A stretch of DNA of 64,000 nucleotides from Parundibacterium terreum (lineage in GTDB: Bacteria; Pseudomonadota; Gammaproteobacteria; Burkholderiales; Burkholderiaceae_D): contig NZ_BMED01000009.1 of NCBI RefSeq assembly GCF_014636315.1, positions 62,001 to 126,000 of the forward strand. The letters run 5' to 3'. The translations under genes were made by a program, and so were the position numbers. The notes below the pieces were generated by a model. It was given only the letters and a program-made list of their open reading frames with translations. It was not told where the DNA came from and made no database searches. Within the stretch, counting starts at the first letter, position 1. Every line of letters begins with the position of its first letter. This document shows, in pieces, positions 1 through 7,832 of this stretch.

Positions 1-780
1 AAGCTTCGTAGGCGACTTGTTGGAACCCCCAGCATAGGCGGAGCAAGAGCGAAGGCGACGATTCGTGACGGAGATGACTATTGGTTGGTCAAGCCGTTTT
101 TACCTACTGATACGGCGGATATACCGCTATTGGAGCATGTGGCGCTCCAATGGGGGACCCTGGCCGGTATGAATTTCGCTAAGACGGTGCTACACCGCCT
201 GTCTGGCGAGCAGAGCGTTGTTCGGGTACTGCGTTTTGACAGGCATGGGGAAAGACGCTTTATGACTATCAGCGGAGCATCCTTGCTTGGGACTGAGTAC
301 CCTGGGGCCAGTTCTTCGGAAGTCGCGCGTTGGAGCTATCCCCGACTGGCGGAGGAACTGCGCCGGATAGGTGCCCCAGTCGAAGACTGGAAGGAGTTAT
401 TCGACCGTATGGTGTTCAACGCTGTTGTTGGCAATGACGACGACCATCCAAGAAATCATGCTGCCATATACCAACCGTCCGAGCACAGGTGGCGTCTGTC
501 GCCTGCCTTCGACGTTGTCCCTAACTCGGACGAAACACCGAAGCGTCTCACGCTTCAAGTGTCAGTCGGCACCTTTGCAATAAGTCGTGCTGCCTTTCTT
601 GCCGACGCCGTTCGGTTTGGTTTCAAAACGTCGCAAGAAGCCGCAAGCCATCTGGACGCACTACTTGTTCGTATTGAATCAACATTTGGACAGGTTGCAT
701 CACAGTTGCCAACTTCACTAAGATCTATGCTGTTGGATCGACTCGCGAGAAATGTAAAAGTGTTATCTGGGCTGCTATGA
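1..780 (+). CDS. HipA-type serine/threonine kinase, 5' end outside window
   Basis: The reading frame is open from base 1, so the start lies to the left of the window. Near the beginning is a glycine-rich segment GGARAKA, as in the ATP loop of HipA toxins. Further on come VVGNDDDHPRNH, the HipA catalytic loop (N-DD-H-N), and LSPAFDVVP, the metal-binding motif. HipA kinases phosphorylate glutamyl-tRNA synthetase or related targets and cause growth arrest, normally paired with a HipB antitoxin upstream, which would fall outside the window. The gene lies just before a tRNA-Ser 3' fragment, which fits a mobile island. Family assignment is firm; whether it is an active toxin cannot be told. Confidence 0.85.
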   Translation, partial: KLRRRLVGTPSIGGARAKATIRDGDDYWLVKPFLPTDTADIPLLEHVALQWGTLAGMNFAKTVLHRLSGEQSVVRVLRFDRHGERRFMTISGASLLGTEYPGASSSEVARWSYPRLAEELRRIGAPVEDWKELFDRMVFNAVVGNDDDHPRNHAAIYQPSEHRWRLSPAFDVVPNSDETPKRLTLQVSVGTFAISRAAFLADAVRFGFKTSQEAASHLDALLVRIESTFGQVASQLPTSLRSMLLDRLARNVKVLSGLL

Positions 781-962
781 GATGACCGGATCGTATCGCC
801 GCAGTGACACAGCAACGTCATGCTTTTTTGGGACGTGAACTGCGCTATTGAACAAATGTAAAACTAATATATTCAATAGCTTACAGACGCTGGATTGGTG
901 AAGTAATAGCGCAGTGAAATCCCTGTATATCCTTTATCCATGAGGGTTTGCGGGGAATGAAT

Positions 963-1045
963 GTACAGGTTCATAGCCTACCGGGGGTTCGAATCCCCCT
1001 TTCTCCGCCAAAATACAAATGCCCGCGTAAGCGGGCATTTTCTTT
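963..1045 (+). repeat. tRNA-Ser 3' fragment plus its terminator (attachment-site-like, copy 1)
   Basis: The segment reads as the 3' part of a class II tRNA: a variable arm (GGTTCATAGCC inside a short GTA/TAC stem), a T arm with GTTCGAATCC, an acceptor 3' strand TTTCTCC, discriminator G and CCA. No matching 5' half (GGAGAAA start, D arm, anticodon arm) precedes it. A GC-rich hairpin follows. A second copy lies at 2908-2970; 994-1027 is identical to 2918-2951. This is what integration of an island into the 3' end of a tRNA gene leaves behind. The intact gene is presumably left of the window. Confidence 0.75.
1017..1043 (+). terminator. Hairpin terminator behind the tRNA fragment
   Basis: Stem ATGCCCGC / GCGGGCAT with loop GTAA, followed by TTTTCTTTT. 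It lies between the tRNA fragment and the convergent gene ending at 1058. The same stem sequence recurs at 2941, 5251 and 13757. Confidence 0.7.
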
Positions 1046-1057
1046 TGTGCACCAAGT

Positions 1058-1432
1058 TTATTTGTGAGGCGTCATCTTGATGACGCGCGAAATCTGGCCT
1101 GAGGTGAATCCGGTCCCCTGCGCAAAAGGTGCGCAATCGACTTGCGTCGTGTACGATTCCTGCACAACGAAATGGCCGACGAAGCGGTATCGATCCGAGT
1201 CCTGGCGAATAAATACGGGAACGGGATCAATTTGGCGGGACAGCGTGAAGCCGGATGCTCGCGCTGCTGCTCCGCTATTGCAGACAATATATTCTGGCGC
1301 TCTCGGATTTAAATCGGGACGCAGACATGCTGCGACAATTTTTCCACGAGAAGCTGGCAGGAACGATTCCTTGTTACCACCTACAGTCTGATGAATGTTT
1401 TCACGGCTGTAGTCTTTATTGAGTTCGAACAT
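1058..1432 (-). CDS. Stand-alone conserved protein resembling SRA-like modified-base readers
   Basis: A 124-residue protein with a good ribosome binding site (GGAG seven bases before ATG). The pattern YSRENIH-x-VGG, a short LPASRGKIVA strand, DLNPRAPEYIV, and then VPVFIRQDSDRYRFVGHFVV resembles, from memory, the small SRA-like beta-barrel domains found in front of HNH nucleases in modification-dependent restriction enzymes (ScoMcrA N-terminal/DUF6697-like). No nuclease domain is attached or adjacent. It sits inside the segment bounded by the two tRNA-Ser fragments, so it is probably cargo of a mobile element. The assignment is a resemblance only; it could be an unrelated small barrel. Confidence 0.5.
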   Translation of the reverse strand: MFELNKDYSRENIHQTVGGNKESFLPASRGKIVAACLRPDLNPRAPEYIVCNSGAAARASGFTLSRQIDPVPVFIRQDSDRYRFVGHFVVQESYTTQVDCAPFAQGTGFTSGQISRVIKMTPHK

Positions 1433-1774
1433 AAAATTTCTCCATCCACCATAACAGCGGCTGCTGTATGAGCTCAGAAGGATAGCGGCTTCGATGTAAA
1501 AGTTTTATCAATCTTTTGTTATTCGGCATCAATAACGCATAAATTTCGGCGTCTCTGCGGGAACATAAGCTCCCGTTAATAAATGCCGCCTTTTTCCGCT
1601 GCCATTCATCGCTTGCATGCTCTTCGCTATCTTATGCAAGCCACTTCTAACGCTTAAGAATCTGTTGCGAGATTATGCAGGCTAACGCGTGTCGGTTAGG
1701 TGTATCGCCTTCTGCTGGGAGAATACTTCGTTTGCCGGGTGCGCTTTTTCTTAAAACGCATATGTCAACACGCC
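1433..1774. other. Gap without a gene; holds a degenerate repeat arm
   Basis: No coding region with a ribosome binding site was found here. At 1655-1682 there is a 28-base stretch that matches the left arm of the inverted-repeat element at 57361-57482 in 24 positions; no second arm was seen nearby. The rest is AT-rich sequence upstream of the gene at 1058-1432. Confidence 0.45.
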
Positions 1775-2158
1775 CTAGCGGTAGTGTATGTTTTGTACGT
1801 CCAGGATTAAATTCAACGCCAGCAGGCTGACCTTGCCATCGCCAGGGTTTTGTTGCGGCTCAGCCTGCATACTGGAGTTGACCAACAGCCGCAAGGCTTC
1901 ACGCGGCATATTGCGCGCTCTCGCAATACGGTCTACTTGACGCAGCGCGGCAGCGCGGCTGATGTATAGAACATCTGATACAGGCTCGGCCAAGAAATAC
2001 CCGAAATGCTGTTCACTCTCGATGACCTGGATATTGGCGGCACGTGTCGGCCTTGTAGCAGGGGCGGCGCGCACCGCTGCGCTGCGCGGGTGCAGCATAG
2101 CAGCAAAGATGGCCAGAGTAATAAAAATGCTACAGGTGATTCGCTGCTCAGTAGAAAT
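1775..2158 (-). CDS. Shortened KdpC-like protein, possible AUU start
   Basis: The C-terminal 60 residues match the end of KdpC, the small subunit of the Kdp potassium ATPase: ISRAAALRQVDRIARARN, then a LALNLILD ending (compare ITPQAAAWQIPRVAKARN and ELNLALD in E. coli KdpC). The N-terminal half of KdpC is missing; instead there is one hydrophobic segment (SIFITLAIFAAM). The first ATG is at 2098, but a strong AGGAGG precedes an in-frame ATT at 2158 that would include the membrane segment, giving 127 residues. No kdpA or kdpB is near. It may be a decayed kdpC or a specialised small derivative; the preserved ribosome binding site argues a little for the latter. Confidence 0.5.
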   Translation of the reverse strand: MSTEQRITCSIFITLAIFAAMLHPRSAAVRAAPATRPTRAANIQVIESEQHFGYFLAEPVSDVLYISRAAALRQVDRIARARNMPREALRLLVNSSMQAEPQQNPGDGKVSLLALNLILDVQNIHYR

Positions 2159-2201
2159 GATGCCTCCTGATGCGATACGACGACTCTCAGATAGTCCAGG
2201 C

Positions 2202-2366
2202 TTACGCCTGGACAGCGTTCAATGAAAAGAACAAGGCGCTGGCGACCGCCATGGAAGCGACGGTGAGGTAGGTCAAAACCATCTTCATATTCCTACGTTG
2301 GCGCAGCCTTTGATGTGCACTGATTTCTCTCAAGTGATGCGCATGATCGATAGACGGATTTTTCAT
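2202..2366 (-). CDS. Small membrane protein, 54 residues
   Basis: This reading frame begins MKNPSIDHAHH, with TGGAG six bases before the ATG. The first half is basic (QRLRQRRNMK) and the second half is a single hydrophobic stretch VLTYLTVASMAVASALFF, so a one-pass inner-membrane protein with a cytoplasmic N-terminus is likely. It ends 43 bases before the probable start of the KdpC-like gene, which carries its own AGGAGG, so the two look like a bicistron. I do not recognise a family; it does not resemble KdpF. Confidence 0.45.
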   Translation of the reverse strand: MKNPSIDHAHHLREISAHQRLRQRRNMKMVLTYLTVASMAVASALFFSLNAVQA

Positions 2367-2546
2367 TTATTCACTCCATTACATATAGATGCATTGATGC
2401 CTATGTTAGTCGTGGTTGTCTAAAAATTTTGTCAATACTTGGGCAACGCGCGTATCGAGGATATAAAAATTGTCTGCTTTGAAATGAATGAGAAATAAGC
2501 CTCATCTCGGAATCAGATAGTCGAGTCTGAAAAGTAGCCCCTCACA

Positions 2547-2778
2547 ATGCCCTCAAGCCGCCAGCGATATTCAGAGTGCATTGACGCCGCAATCGCGCGC
2601 ATGCGTGCCTTCTTTGAAGGGCTGGGCGTACCTACGCGTCAGCACGCCTACGATATCGTCGCAAAGGACATCGATGCGATTGTCCAGCAGCTGGAAGCGC
2701 ATGGCATGACCGACCTGGTGGGGGCGACAGGATGTCACGCTTGCGCTCAGCCGCTGCGTGCTCGAAGCTGCGTTGTAA
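2547..2778 (+). pseudogene. Frameshifted 3' remnant of a YqhD-type alcohol dehydrogenase
   Basis: The frame from 2547 reads DAAIARMRAFFEGLGVPTR and LEAHGMTDL, matching the C-terminal region of iron-dependent YqhD alcohol/aldehyde dehydrogenases. After the G run at about 2717-2723 the match moves to another frame, which reads DVTLALSRCVLEAAL and stops at 2778, exactly the family's C-terminus. One extra base in the G run explains the break. The N-terminal three quarters of the enzyme, including the metal site, are absent. It is a dead fragment, probably left by rearrangement next to the attachment repeat. Confidence 0.75.
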
Positions 2779-2907
2779 ATCACGGTCAATTTTCCTGGTA
2801 GTTCAATTTATTGGAATGACTGCTGACATCGATTCACGGCGTAGCTAGGATTGAATGGCGATTTCTTGCCAGCGCTTCCCTGAGATGCATATCTGGTAAA
2901 GACTTTC

Positions 2908-2970
2908 GGGGGGCGAGTCCCCCTTTCTCCGCCAAAATACAAATGCCCGCGCAAGCGGGCATTTGTATTT
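2908..2970 (+). repeat. tRNA-Ser 3' end plus terminator (attachment-site-like, copy 2)
   Basis: The T-arm 3' strand, acceptor strand, CCA and downstream hairpin are repeated from 963-1045: 34 bases identical, then one mismatch in the hairpin loop and further identity. The T-arm 5' side is altered (GGGGGGCGAGTCC instead of GGGGGTTCGAATCC), so no functional tRNA can come from it. It marks the right border of the accessory segment; apparently chromosomal genes follow. Confidence 0.7.
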
Positions 2971-2986
2971 GAAGGACAACTATCGA

Positions 2987-4207
2987 TCAGGCCAGTTTGC
3001 GCCTTTGCAGCTGAAGTTTTTCCAGCAATTCCACCAACCAGTAGATAAATGCTGCGGCGGGAAATGCCATGCCGGTCAGCAGTGCGCCGTGCCATCCATA
3101 AGAAGCAAAGGACCATCCACCAAGTGCTGAGCCCAGCGCGCCACCGGCGAAGAACAGTGCGAAGTAGAGGCCGTTCAAGCGGCTGCGCACTTCTGCGCCG
3201 AGGCTGAATATTGCGCGTTGTCCCAGCACTAGGTTCGCGGCAACACCCATATCCAGAATGATGGATGCGGCAACCAGCAGAGCCAATGCCACATTGTGCG
3301 AATCGGTCACAATCATCGGCAGGACAAAGCCTGCGACACCCAGCAGCAGTGCAGCGGCTGTGGCGAACAAGGTATGTCCTGCGTCGGCCAGGCGGCCGGC
3401 TATCGGGGAGGCGATTGCGCCTGCCATGCCGACCAGTGCGAACACCGCGATCCCGGTTTGCGACATATGGAAATGCGGGCCGGCGAGCTCCATCGGTACC
3501 ACGGTCCAGAACAGGCTGAACGATCCAAACAGGCCGGCGTGATAGGCGGCGCGGCGGCGCAGTACGGGTGTGCTCAGGAACAGTTTCCACAACGAGCCTA
3601 TCAGCGTCGGATAGGACATTGGAGAGTTCGGCACTCGCAGTGGCAGTTTGCTGCGCAGCACTGCCGCCAACGCCAGTATCAGGATGGATGCGCCGCCAAA
3701 GACAATGTGCCAGTTTGAGTGGTCGGCAATCAGGCTCGCTGCTGGGCGCGCCAGCATGATACCCATCAGCAGGCCGCTGACGACTTTGCCTACGGTTTGG
3801 CCGCGGGTGGCTTCTTTGGACAGATGCGCTGCAAACGGGACCAGAATTTGCGCAGCGACAGATCCCAGGCCTATGCCCAGCGCGGCAGCCAAAAACATCC
3901 AGGCGCTACTACTCAGTGCAGCGGCCATCAAGGCAATTGCCGTGAAAATCAGTCCGCTAAAGATCAGCTTGCGGTTTTCCAGCAGGTCGCCAAGCGGAAC
4001 AATGAACAGCAAGCCTAAGGTGTAGCCAATTTGCGTCAAGGTAACAATCAGCCCCGCTGCCTGGGAGGACAGCCCGGTTGCAGCGCTGATCGGACCTACC
4101 AGGGTTTGTGCGTAGTACAGGTTGGCCACAATCAGGCCGGCCGCAATGGCCAGCAGCCATACCATGCCGCGTGAAATATCTGGTTCGTGCTTGGTATCCG
4201 CGCTCAT
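2987..4207 (-). CDS. MFS transporter
   Basis: A major facilitator superfamily protein of 406 residues with about twelve hydrophobic segments. The first pair of helices carries ANLYYAQTLVGPI and the loop PLGDLLENRKLI, the typical G-D-x(4)-R/K signature between helices 2 and 3. The chosen ATG at 4207 has GAGGGA seven bases upstream; a longer version from 4261 has none. It is transcribed away from a LysR gene 125 bases off, the usual arrangement of an efflux or uptake pump under LysR control. The substrate cannot be read from sequence. Confidence 0.85.
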   Translation of the reverse strand: MSADTKHEPDISRGMVWLLAIAAGLIVANLYYAQTLVGPISAATGLSSQAAGLIVTLTQIGYTLGLLFIVPLGDLLENRKLIFSGLIFTAIALMAAALSSSAWMFLAAALGIGLGSVAAQILVPFAAHLSKEATRGQTVGKVVSGLLMGIMLARPAASLIADHSNWHIVFGGASILILALAAVLRSKLPLRVPNSPMSYPTLIGSLWKLFLSTPVLRRRAAYHAGLFGSFSLFWTVVPMELAGPHFHMSQTGIAVFALVGMAGAIASPIAGRLADAGHTLFATAAALLLGVAGFVLPMIVTDSHNVALALLVAASIILDMGVAANLVLGQRAIFSLGAEVRSRLNGLYFALFFAGGALGSALGGWSFASYGWHGALLTGMAFPAAAFIYWLVELLEKLQLQRRKLA

Positions 4208-4331
4208 TTTGTTCCCTCTCAATAAAAAATTTTCGATGGGGGAATTGTAGGTGGAAGTCATTTAAAGATAATTAGGGCATAATCCACTTATACTTTTCGT
4301 TTTAAATGAACAATAGTGCGAGGGAGATGAC

Positions 4332-5243
4332 ATGGATAGGTTGAAGGCAATGCAAACCTTTGTTCGCATCGTTGAGGCGAACAGCTTCTCCAAGGCGGCA
4401 GAAACCTTGAATCTGCCGCGCGCCTCGCTGACGGCAACCATGCAGAACCTGGAAGCTTTCTTAGGCACCAAGCTATTGCAGCGGACGACACGCAGGCTGT
4501 CGCTGACATCGGACGGAGCGCATTATTTTCAGAAATGTGTAGAAATACTGGCATCTATCGAGGAGGCTGAAACCACATTTCGTGGGCCTGATTCGCACAG
4601 GCCCAAGGGTAAATTGCGCGTAGATCTTCCCGGTGCAGTGGGCCGCAATCTGGTGTTGCCGCATATTTCCAGCTTTCACGCGGCCTATCCGGAAGTTGAA
4701 CTGGTAATCAGCCTGACCGACAGGCTGGTAGATTTGACGCAAGAGGGCATCGACGTCGCATTGCGGGTAGGCGACTTGCAGGATTCTTCGATGATAGGCC
4801 GCAGGATAGGCAATATGGGCTTTTTAACCTGTGCCGCGCCGTCTTATCTTGCCAGCAGGGGAGTGCCGGAGACTATTCAGGATTTAAGCAAACATCAAAG
4901 CATTGTGCATTTTTCTGGTCGTACGGGCCGTGCCTTCGATTGGGATTTCACTGTCGACGGCAAGGCCGTCAAGGTAGAAATGAGCGGGCCGGTTGCGATC
5001 AATGATGCAGATGCAAACTTGTGCTGCGCCTTGCAAGGACTCGGTTTGGCCCAATGCGGACGCTATCAGGTCCGGACGCATCTGGAAAGCGGGGCACTGG
5101 TAGAAGTGCTGGCTGAATGGCCGCCCACACCGATGCCGGTGTCGCTGCTGTATCCGCAAGGGCGCATGGCTTCATCGAAGCTCAGCGTGTTTGCAGAGTG
5201 GATTACAGCGCTGTTTCTCGGCTATCCAGACTTGCAGGCTTGA
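4332..5243 (+). CDS. LysR-family regulator
   Basis: A 303-residue LysR protein: winged helix-turn-helix at residues 1-60 (MDRLKAMQTFVRIVEANSFS, then LNLPRASLTATMQNLE) followed by the periplasmic-binding-protein-like effector domain (HISSFHAAYPEVELVIS and onwards). It belongs to the common CrgA/DmlR-like subgroup that starts MDRLKAM. The ribosome binding site is GAGGGAG. It is divergent from the MFS gene ending its 5' side at 4207 and probably regulates it. A near-palindrome TTCGTTT-T-AAATGAA at 4298-4312 in the shared promoter region is a possible operator. Confidence 0.88.
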   Translation: MDRLKAMQTFVRIVEANSFSKAAETLNLPRASLTATMQNLEAFLGTKLLQRTTRRLSLTSDGAHYFQKCVEILASIEEAETTFRGPDSHRPKGKLRVDLPGAVGRNLVLPHISSFHAAYPEVELVISLTDRLVDLTQEGIDVALRVGDLQDSSMIGRRIGNMGFLTCAAPSYLASRGVPETIQDLSKHQSIVHFSGRTGRAFDWDFTVDGKAVKVEMSGPVAINDADANLCCALQGLGLAQCGRYQVRTHLESGALVEVLAEWPPTPMPVSLLYPQGRMASSKLSVFAEWITALFLGYPDLQA

Positions 5244-5250
5244 TTGTAAA

Positions 5251-5275
5251 AATGCCCGCGGATGCGGGCATTTTC
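5251..5275 (+). terminator. Intrinsic terminator after the LysR gene
   Basis: Stem AATGCCCGC / GCGGGCATT with loop GGAT, followed by TTTTC, starting 8 bases after the stop codon. It lies between convergent genes and may work in both directions. Confidence 0.75.
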
Positions 5276-5321
5276 TATGGTGCGGATTTTTTTTGCGTCT
5301 TAGTTGCATCTTAGCTGTGTC

Positions 5322-6659
5322 TTAGTCGCGTATTTCCAGCGCACGATTCAGGCTCAGCGCCGCGAGAGAGCAGACCGCGCCAGATAGCAGGTAAAGGCTG
5401 ACATATACCAGACCGAAATGTGCCGACAAGCCTAAAGCAACCAGCGGTGCAAAGCCGGCGCCTACCAGCCAAGCCAGATCTGAAGTCAGCGCTGCGCCGG
5501 TGTAACGGTATTTGGCCGGAAAGTTAGCCGTTACAGCACCGGCCGCCTGGCCATAAGAGAGGCCGAGCAAGCTGAAGCCGAGCAGGATGAATGCATTTTG
5601 TCCAGCTTCGCCGCCATCCATCAGCGTAGGAACCAGTGCGCTAAACAGCGCAATCAGCATTGCCAGCGTACCCAGGGTGCGGCGGCGTCCATAGCGATCG
5701 GCGATGATGCCGGATATGACCACGCCGACGGCCATCAATACAGCTCCCATGATCTGGATGACCAGGAAGCCGCTCAGCGAGCGCGGTGAATAGATCGTGA
5801 TCCAGGACAGCGGGAAAACAGTCACCAGATGGAATAGCGCATAACTTGCCAGCGCTGCCAGGGCGCCAATCAACAGATTCCGTCCCTGGGTCCTAGTCAT
5901 TTCGACGACATTGGTCGGCTCCAGCTCGCGTTCATCGAGCAGGCGGGCGTATTCATTGGTTGATACCAGGCGCAGGCGGGCAAACAGCGCTACGACATTA
6001 ATGGCGAAGGCCACATAGAACGGATAGCGCCAGCCCCAGTCCAGGAACTCTTCCGTGGTCAGGGTGGAGAGCAAATAGGCAAACAGGCTGCCGGCGAGAA
6101 TGAAGCCTACCGGGGCGCCCAGTTGTCCCAGCATCGCGTACCAGCCGCGCTTGTTCTCGGGAGCATTCAGTGCCAGCAGCGATGGCAAACCATCCCATGA
6201 ACCGCCCAATGCCAGCCCCTGGCCTATCCGCAGGAACGACAGCAGGACGATGGAGGCGGCGCCCAGATGTGAATAGGTCGGTAAAAATGCGATACCGGCC
6301 GTGGAAATGCCGAGTATGAACAGCGCGATGGTCAGTTTGACTTCGCGGTTGAAGCGCTTCTGGATTGCCATGAAGGCAACGGTGCCTATAGGCCTTGCAA
6401 GAAAGGCAAATGAAAAAATCACGAACGCATATAGCGTACCTTCCAGTCGCTGTTCAAACGGAAAGAAGACCGAAGGAAAAACCAGCACGGAGGCGATTGC
6501 ATATACAAAAAAATCAAAATATTCCGATGCGCGTCCTATGACGACGCCAATGGCTATCTCGCCCGGGGCGATCGATGCATGGTCGGAACTGGTGTTTTTT
6601 GGGGCAGGCGCAGGTATCCCTGCAGGGAATGGGGCATTATGGCTGCTGGTGCTTGACAT
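5322..6659 (-). CDS. MFS transporter, metabolite:proton symporter type
   Basis: A 445-residue transporter resembling the MHS group (ProP, ShiA, KgtP). Typical features are the first-helix sequence GRASEYFDFFVYAIASVLVFP (charged-aromatic segment), LARPIGTVAFMAIQKRFNR between helices 2 and 3, and GQGLALGGSWDG in the helix 4 region. GAGAGACACGATT precedes the ATG. It probably imports a small carboxylate or similar metabolite by proton symport. It ends facing the LysR terminator and starts divergently from the cyo operon; no regulatory link is evident. Confidence 0.82.
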   Translation of the reverse strand: MSSTSSHNAPFPAGIPAPAPKNTSSDHASIAPGEIAIGVVIGRASEYFDFFVYAIASVLVFPSVFFPFEQRLEGTLYAFVIFSFAFLARPIGTVAFMAIQKRFNREVKLTIALFILGISTAGIAFLPTYSHLGAASIVLLSFLRIGQGLALGGSWDGLPSLLALNAPENKRGWYAMLGQLGAPVGFILAGSLFAYLLSTLTTEEFLDWGWRYPFYVAFAINVVALFARLRLVSTNEYARLLDERELEPTNVVEMTRTQGRNLLIGALAALASYALFHLVTVFPLSWITIYSPRSLSGFLVIQIMGAVLMAVGVVISGIIADRYGRRRTLGTLAMLIALFSALVPTLMDGGEAGQNAFILLGFSLLGLSYGQAAGAVTANFPAKYRYTGAALTSDLAWLVGAGFAPLVALGLSAHFGLVYVSLYLLSGAVCSLAALSLNRALEIRD

Positions 6660-6809
6660 AATCGTGTCTCTCTATTTTGAGTTTCGGTCGTTGAACTCGC
6701 CCGTCCCTTCTACTAATATCTGTAAGGGGTGGGACAAAACGTCCAATCGCCAAGGTTTGCTTGTACAAGTACATTAGCATAATTTGACGTTTAGACTGGA
6801 CTTTTCCTT

Positions 6810-7739
6810 ATGGCATCCCAATTAGCCCGTCGCGGTCTATTTCTTGCCCCTGCCGTTTTGCTGGCAGGCTGTAATACGGTGGTGATGAACCCCTCAGGAG
6901 ATATTGCTTCCCAACAGGGACGCCTTATTGTCATCTCGACATTGTTAATGCTGGTTATCATTATTCCGGTAATTGCATTAATTGTATTATTCTCCTGGCG
7001 CTACCGGCAAAGCAACACTGCCGCTACCTATAAACCGGATTGGGATCACTCCACCCAGTTGGAACTGGTGATCTGGGGTGCTCCGCTGCTGATCATCATT
7101 GCACTCGGTCTGCTGACCTGGATCAGCACGCATACGCTGGACCCTTATCGTCCGCTTTCGAGGCTGGATGCGAACCGGCCGATTCCCGCCGGAGTGAAGC
7201 CAATTACCGTTGAAGTAGTTGCGTTGGACTGGAAGTGGCTATTCATCTATCCGGAGCAAGGTATCGCTACCGTGAACGAATTGGCAGCGCCGGTGGATGT
7301 GCCTATCCGTTTCAAGATCACGGCCTCTTCCGTGATGAACTCTTTCTACATTCCTGCTTTGGCCGGCCAGATTTACGCGATGCCGGGCATGGAAACGTCT
7401 TTGCACGCGGTGATTAACCACCCGGGCGAGTTTGAGGGCTTTTCGGCTAACTATAGCGGTGCCGGTTTTTCCGATATGCGCTTCAAGTTCCATGGCATGA
7501 CACCGGAGAACTTCGAGAAGTGGGTGCAAAGCACCAAAGCTGCTGGGGGGGCGTTGAAGCGCGCCGACTACGTCGAACTTGAAAAGCCCAGCGTCAAGGA
7601 TCCAGTACGCCGTTTCTCTGCAGTGGATGCCGATCTCTACCACGCAATCGTGAATCGCTGTGTAGATCCGGCCCAGGCCTGCATGGACAAAGTGATGAGC
7701 ACCGACCTGAACGTCAAGCCGGGTAGCCGCCATGAATAG
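6810..7739 (+). CDS. cyoA: Cytochrome bo3 ubiquinol oxidase subunit II
   Basis: The 309-residue subunit II of a heme-copper quinol oxidase. The N-terminus has a lipoprotein signal with lipobox LLAGC, followed by two membrane helices (LIVISTLLMLVIIIPVIALIVL and the segment after LVIWGAPLLIII) and a periplasmic cupredoxin domain. The CuA ligand motif of cytochrome c oxidases is absent; the matching region reads FSANYSGAGFSDM, as in CyoA, so quinol is the donor. A perfect 10-base palindrome CTTGTACAAG (6760-6769) lies in the promoter region. No clear Shine-Dalgarno sequence precedes the ATG. First gene of a seven-gene overlapping operon. Confidence 0.93.
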   Translation: MASQLARRGLFLAPAVLLAGCNTVVMNPSGDIASQQGRLIVISTLLMLVIIIPVIALIVLFSWRYRQSNTAATYKPDWDHSTQLELVIWGAPLLIIIALGLLTWISTHTLDPYRPLSRLDANRPIPAGVKPITVEVVALDWKWLFIYPEQGIATVNELAAPVDVPIRFKITASSVMNSFYIPALAGQIYAMPGMETSLHAVINHPGEFEGFSANYSGAGFSDMRFKFHGMTPENFEKWVQSTKAAGGALKRADYVELEKPSVKDPVRRFSAVDADLYHAIVNRCVDPAQACMDKVMSTDLNVKPGSRHE

Positions 7740-7832
7740 ACTTCAACAGCTCGATCATGCACAGGCAATATGCGACTCTGCACACACTGAAGCAGCCGTA
7801 AGCGCCATACAATTTTTTTCCGGGAAGTAATA

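Noticed and set aside
963..1010. A complete tRNA-Ser gene
   Set aside because: Only the variable arm, T arm and acceptor 3' strand can be found. No 5' acceptor strand, D arm or anticodon stem precedes them.
2808..3590. 260-residue arginine-rich frame overlapping the MFS gene
   Set aside because: Out-of-frame shadow of the transporter; low-complexity Arg/Pro composition.
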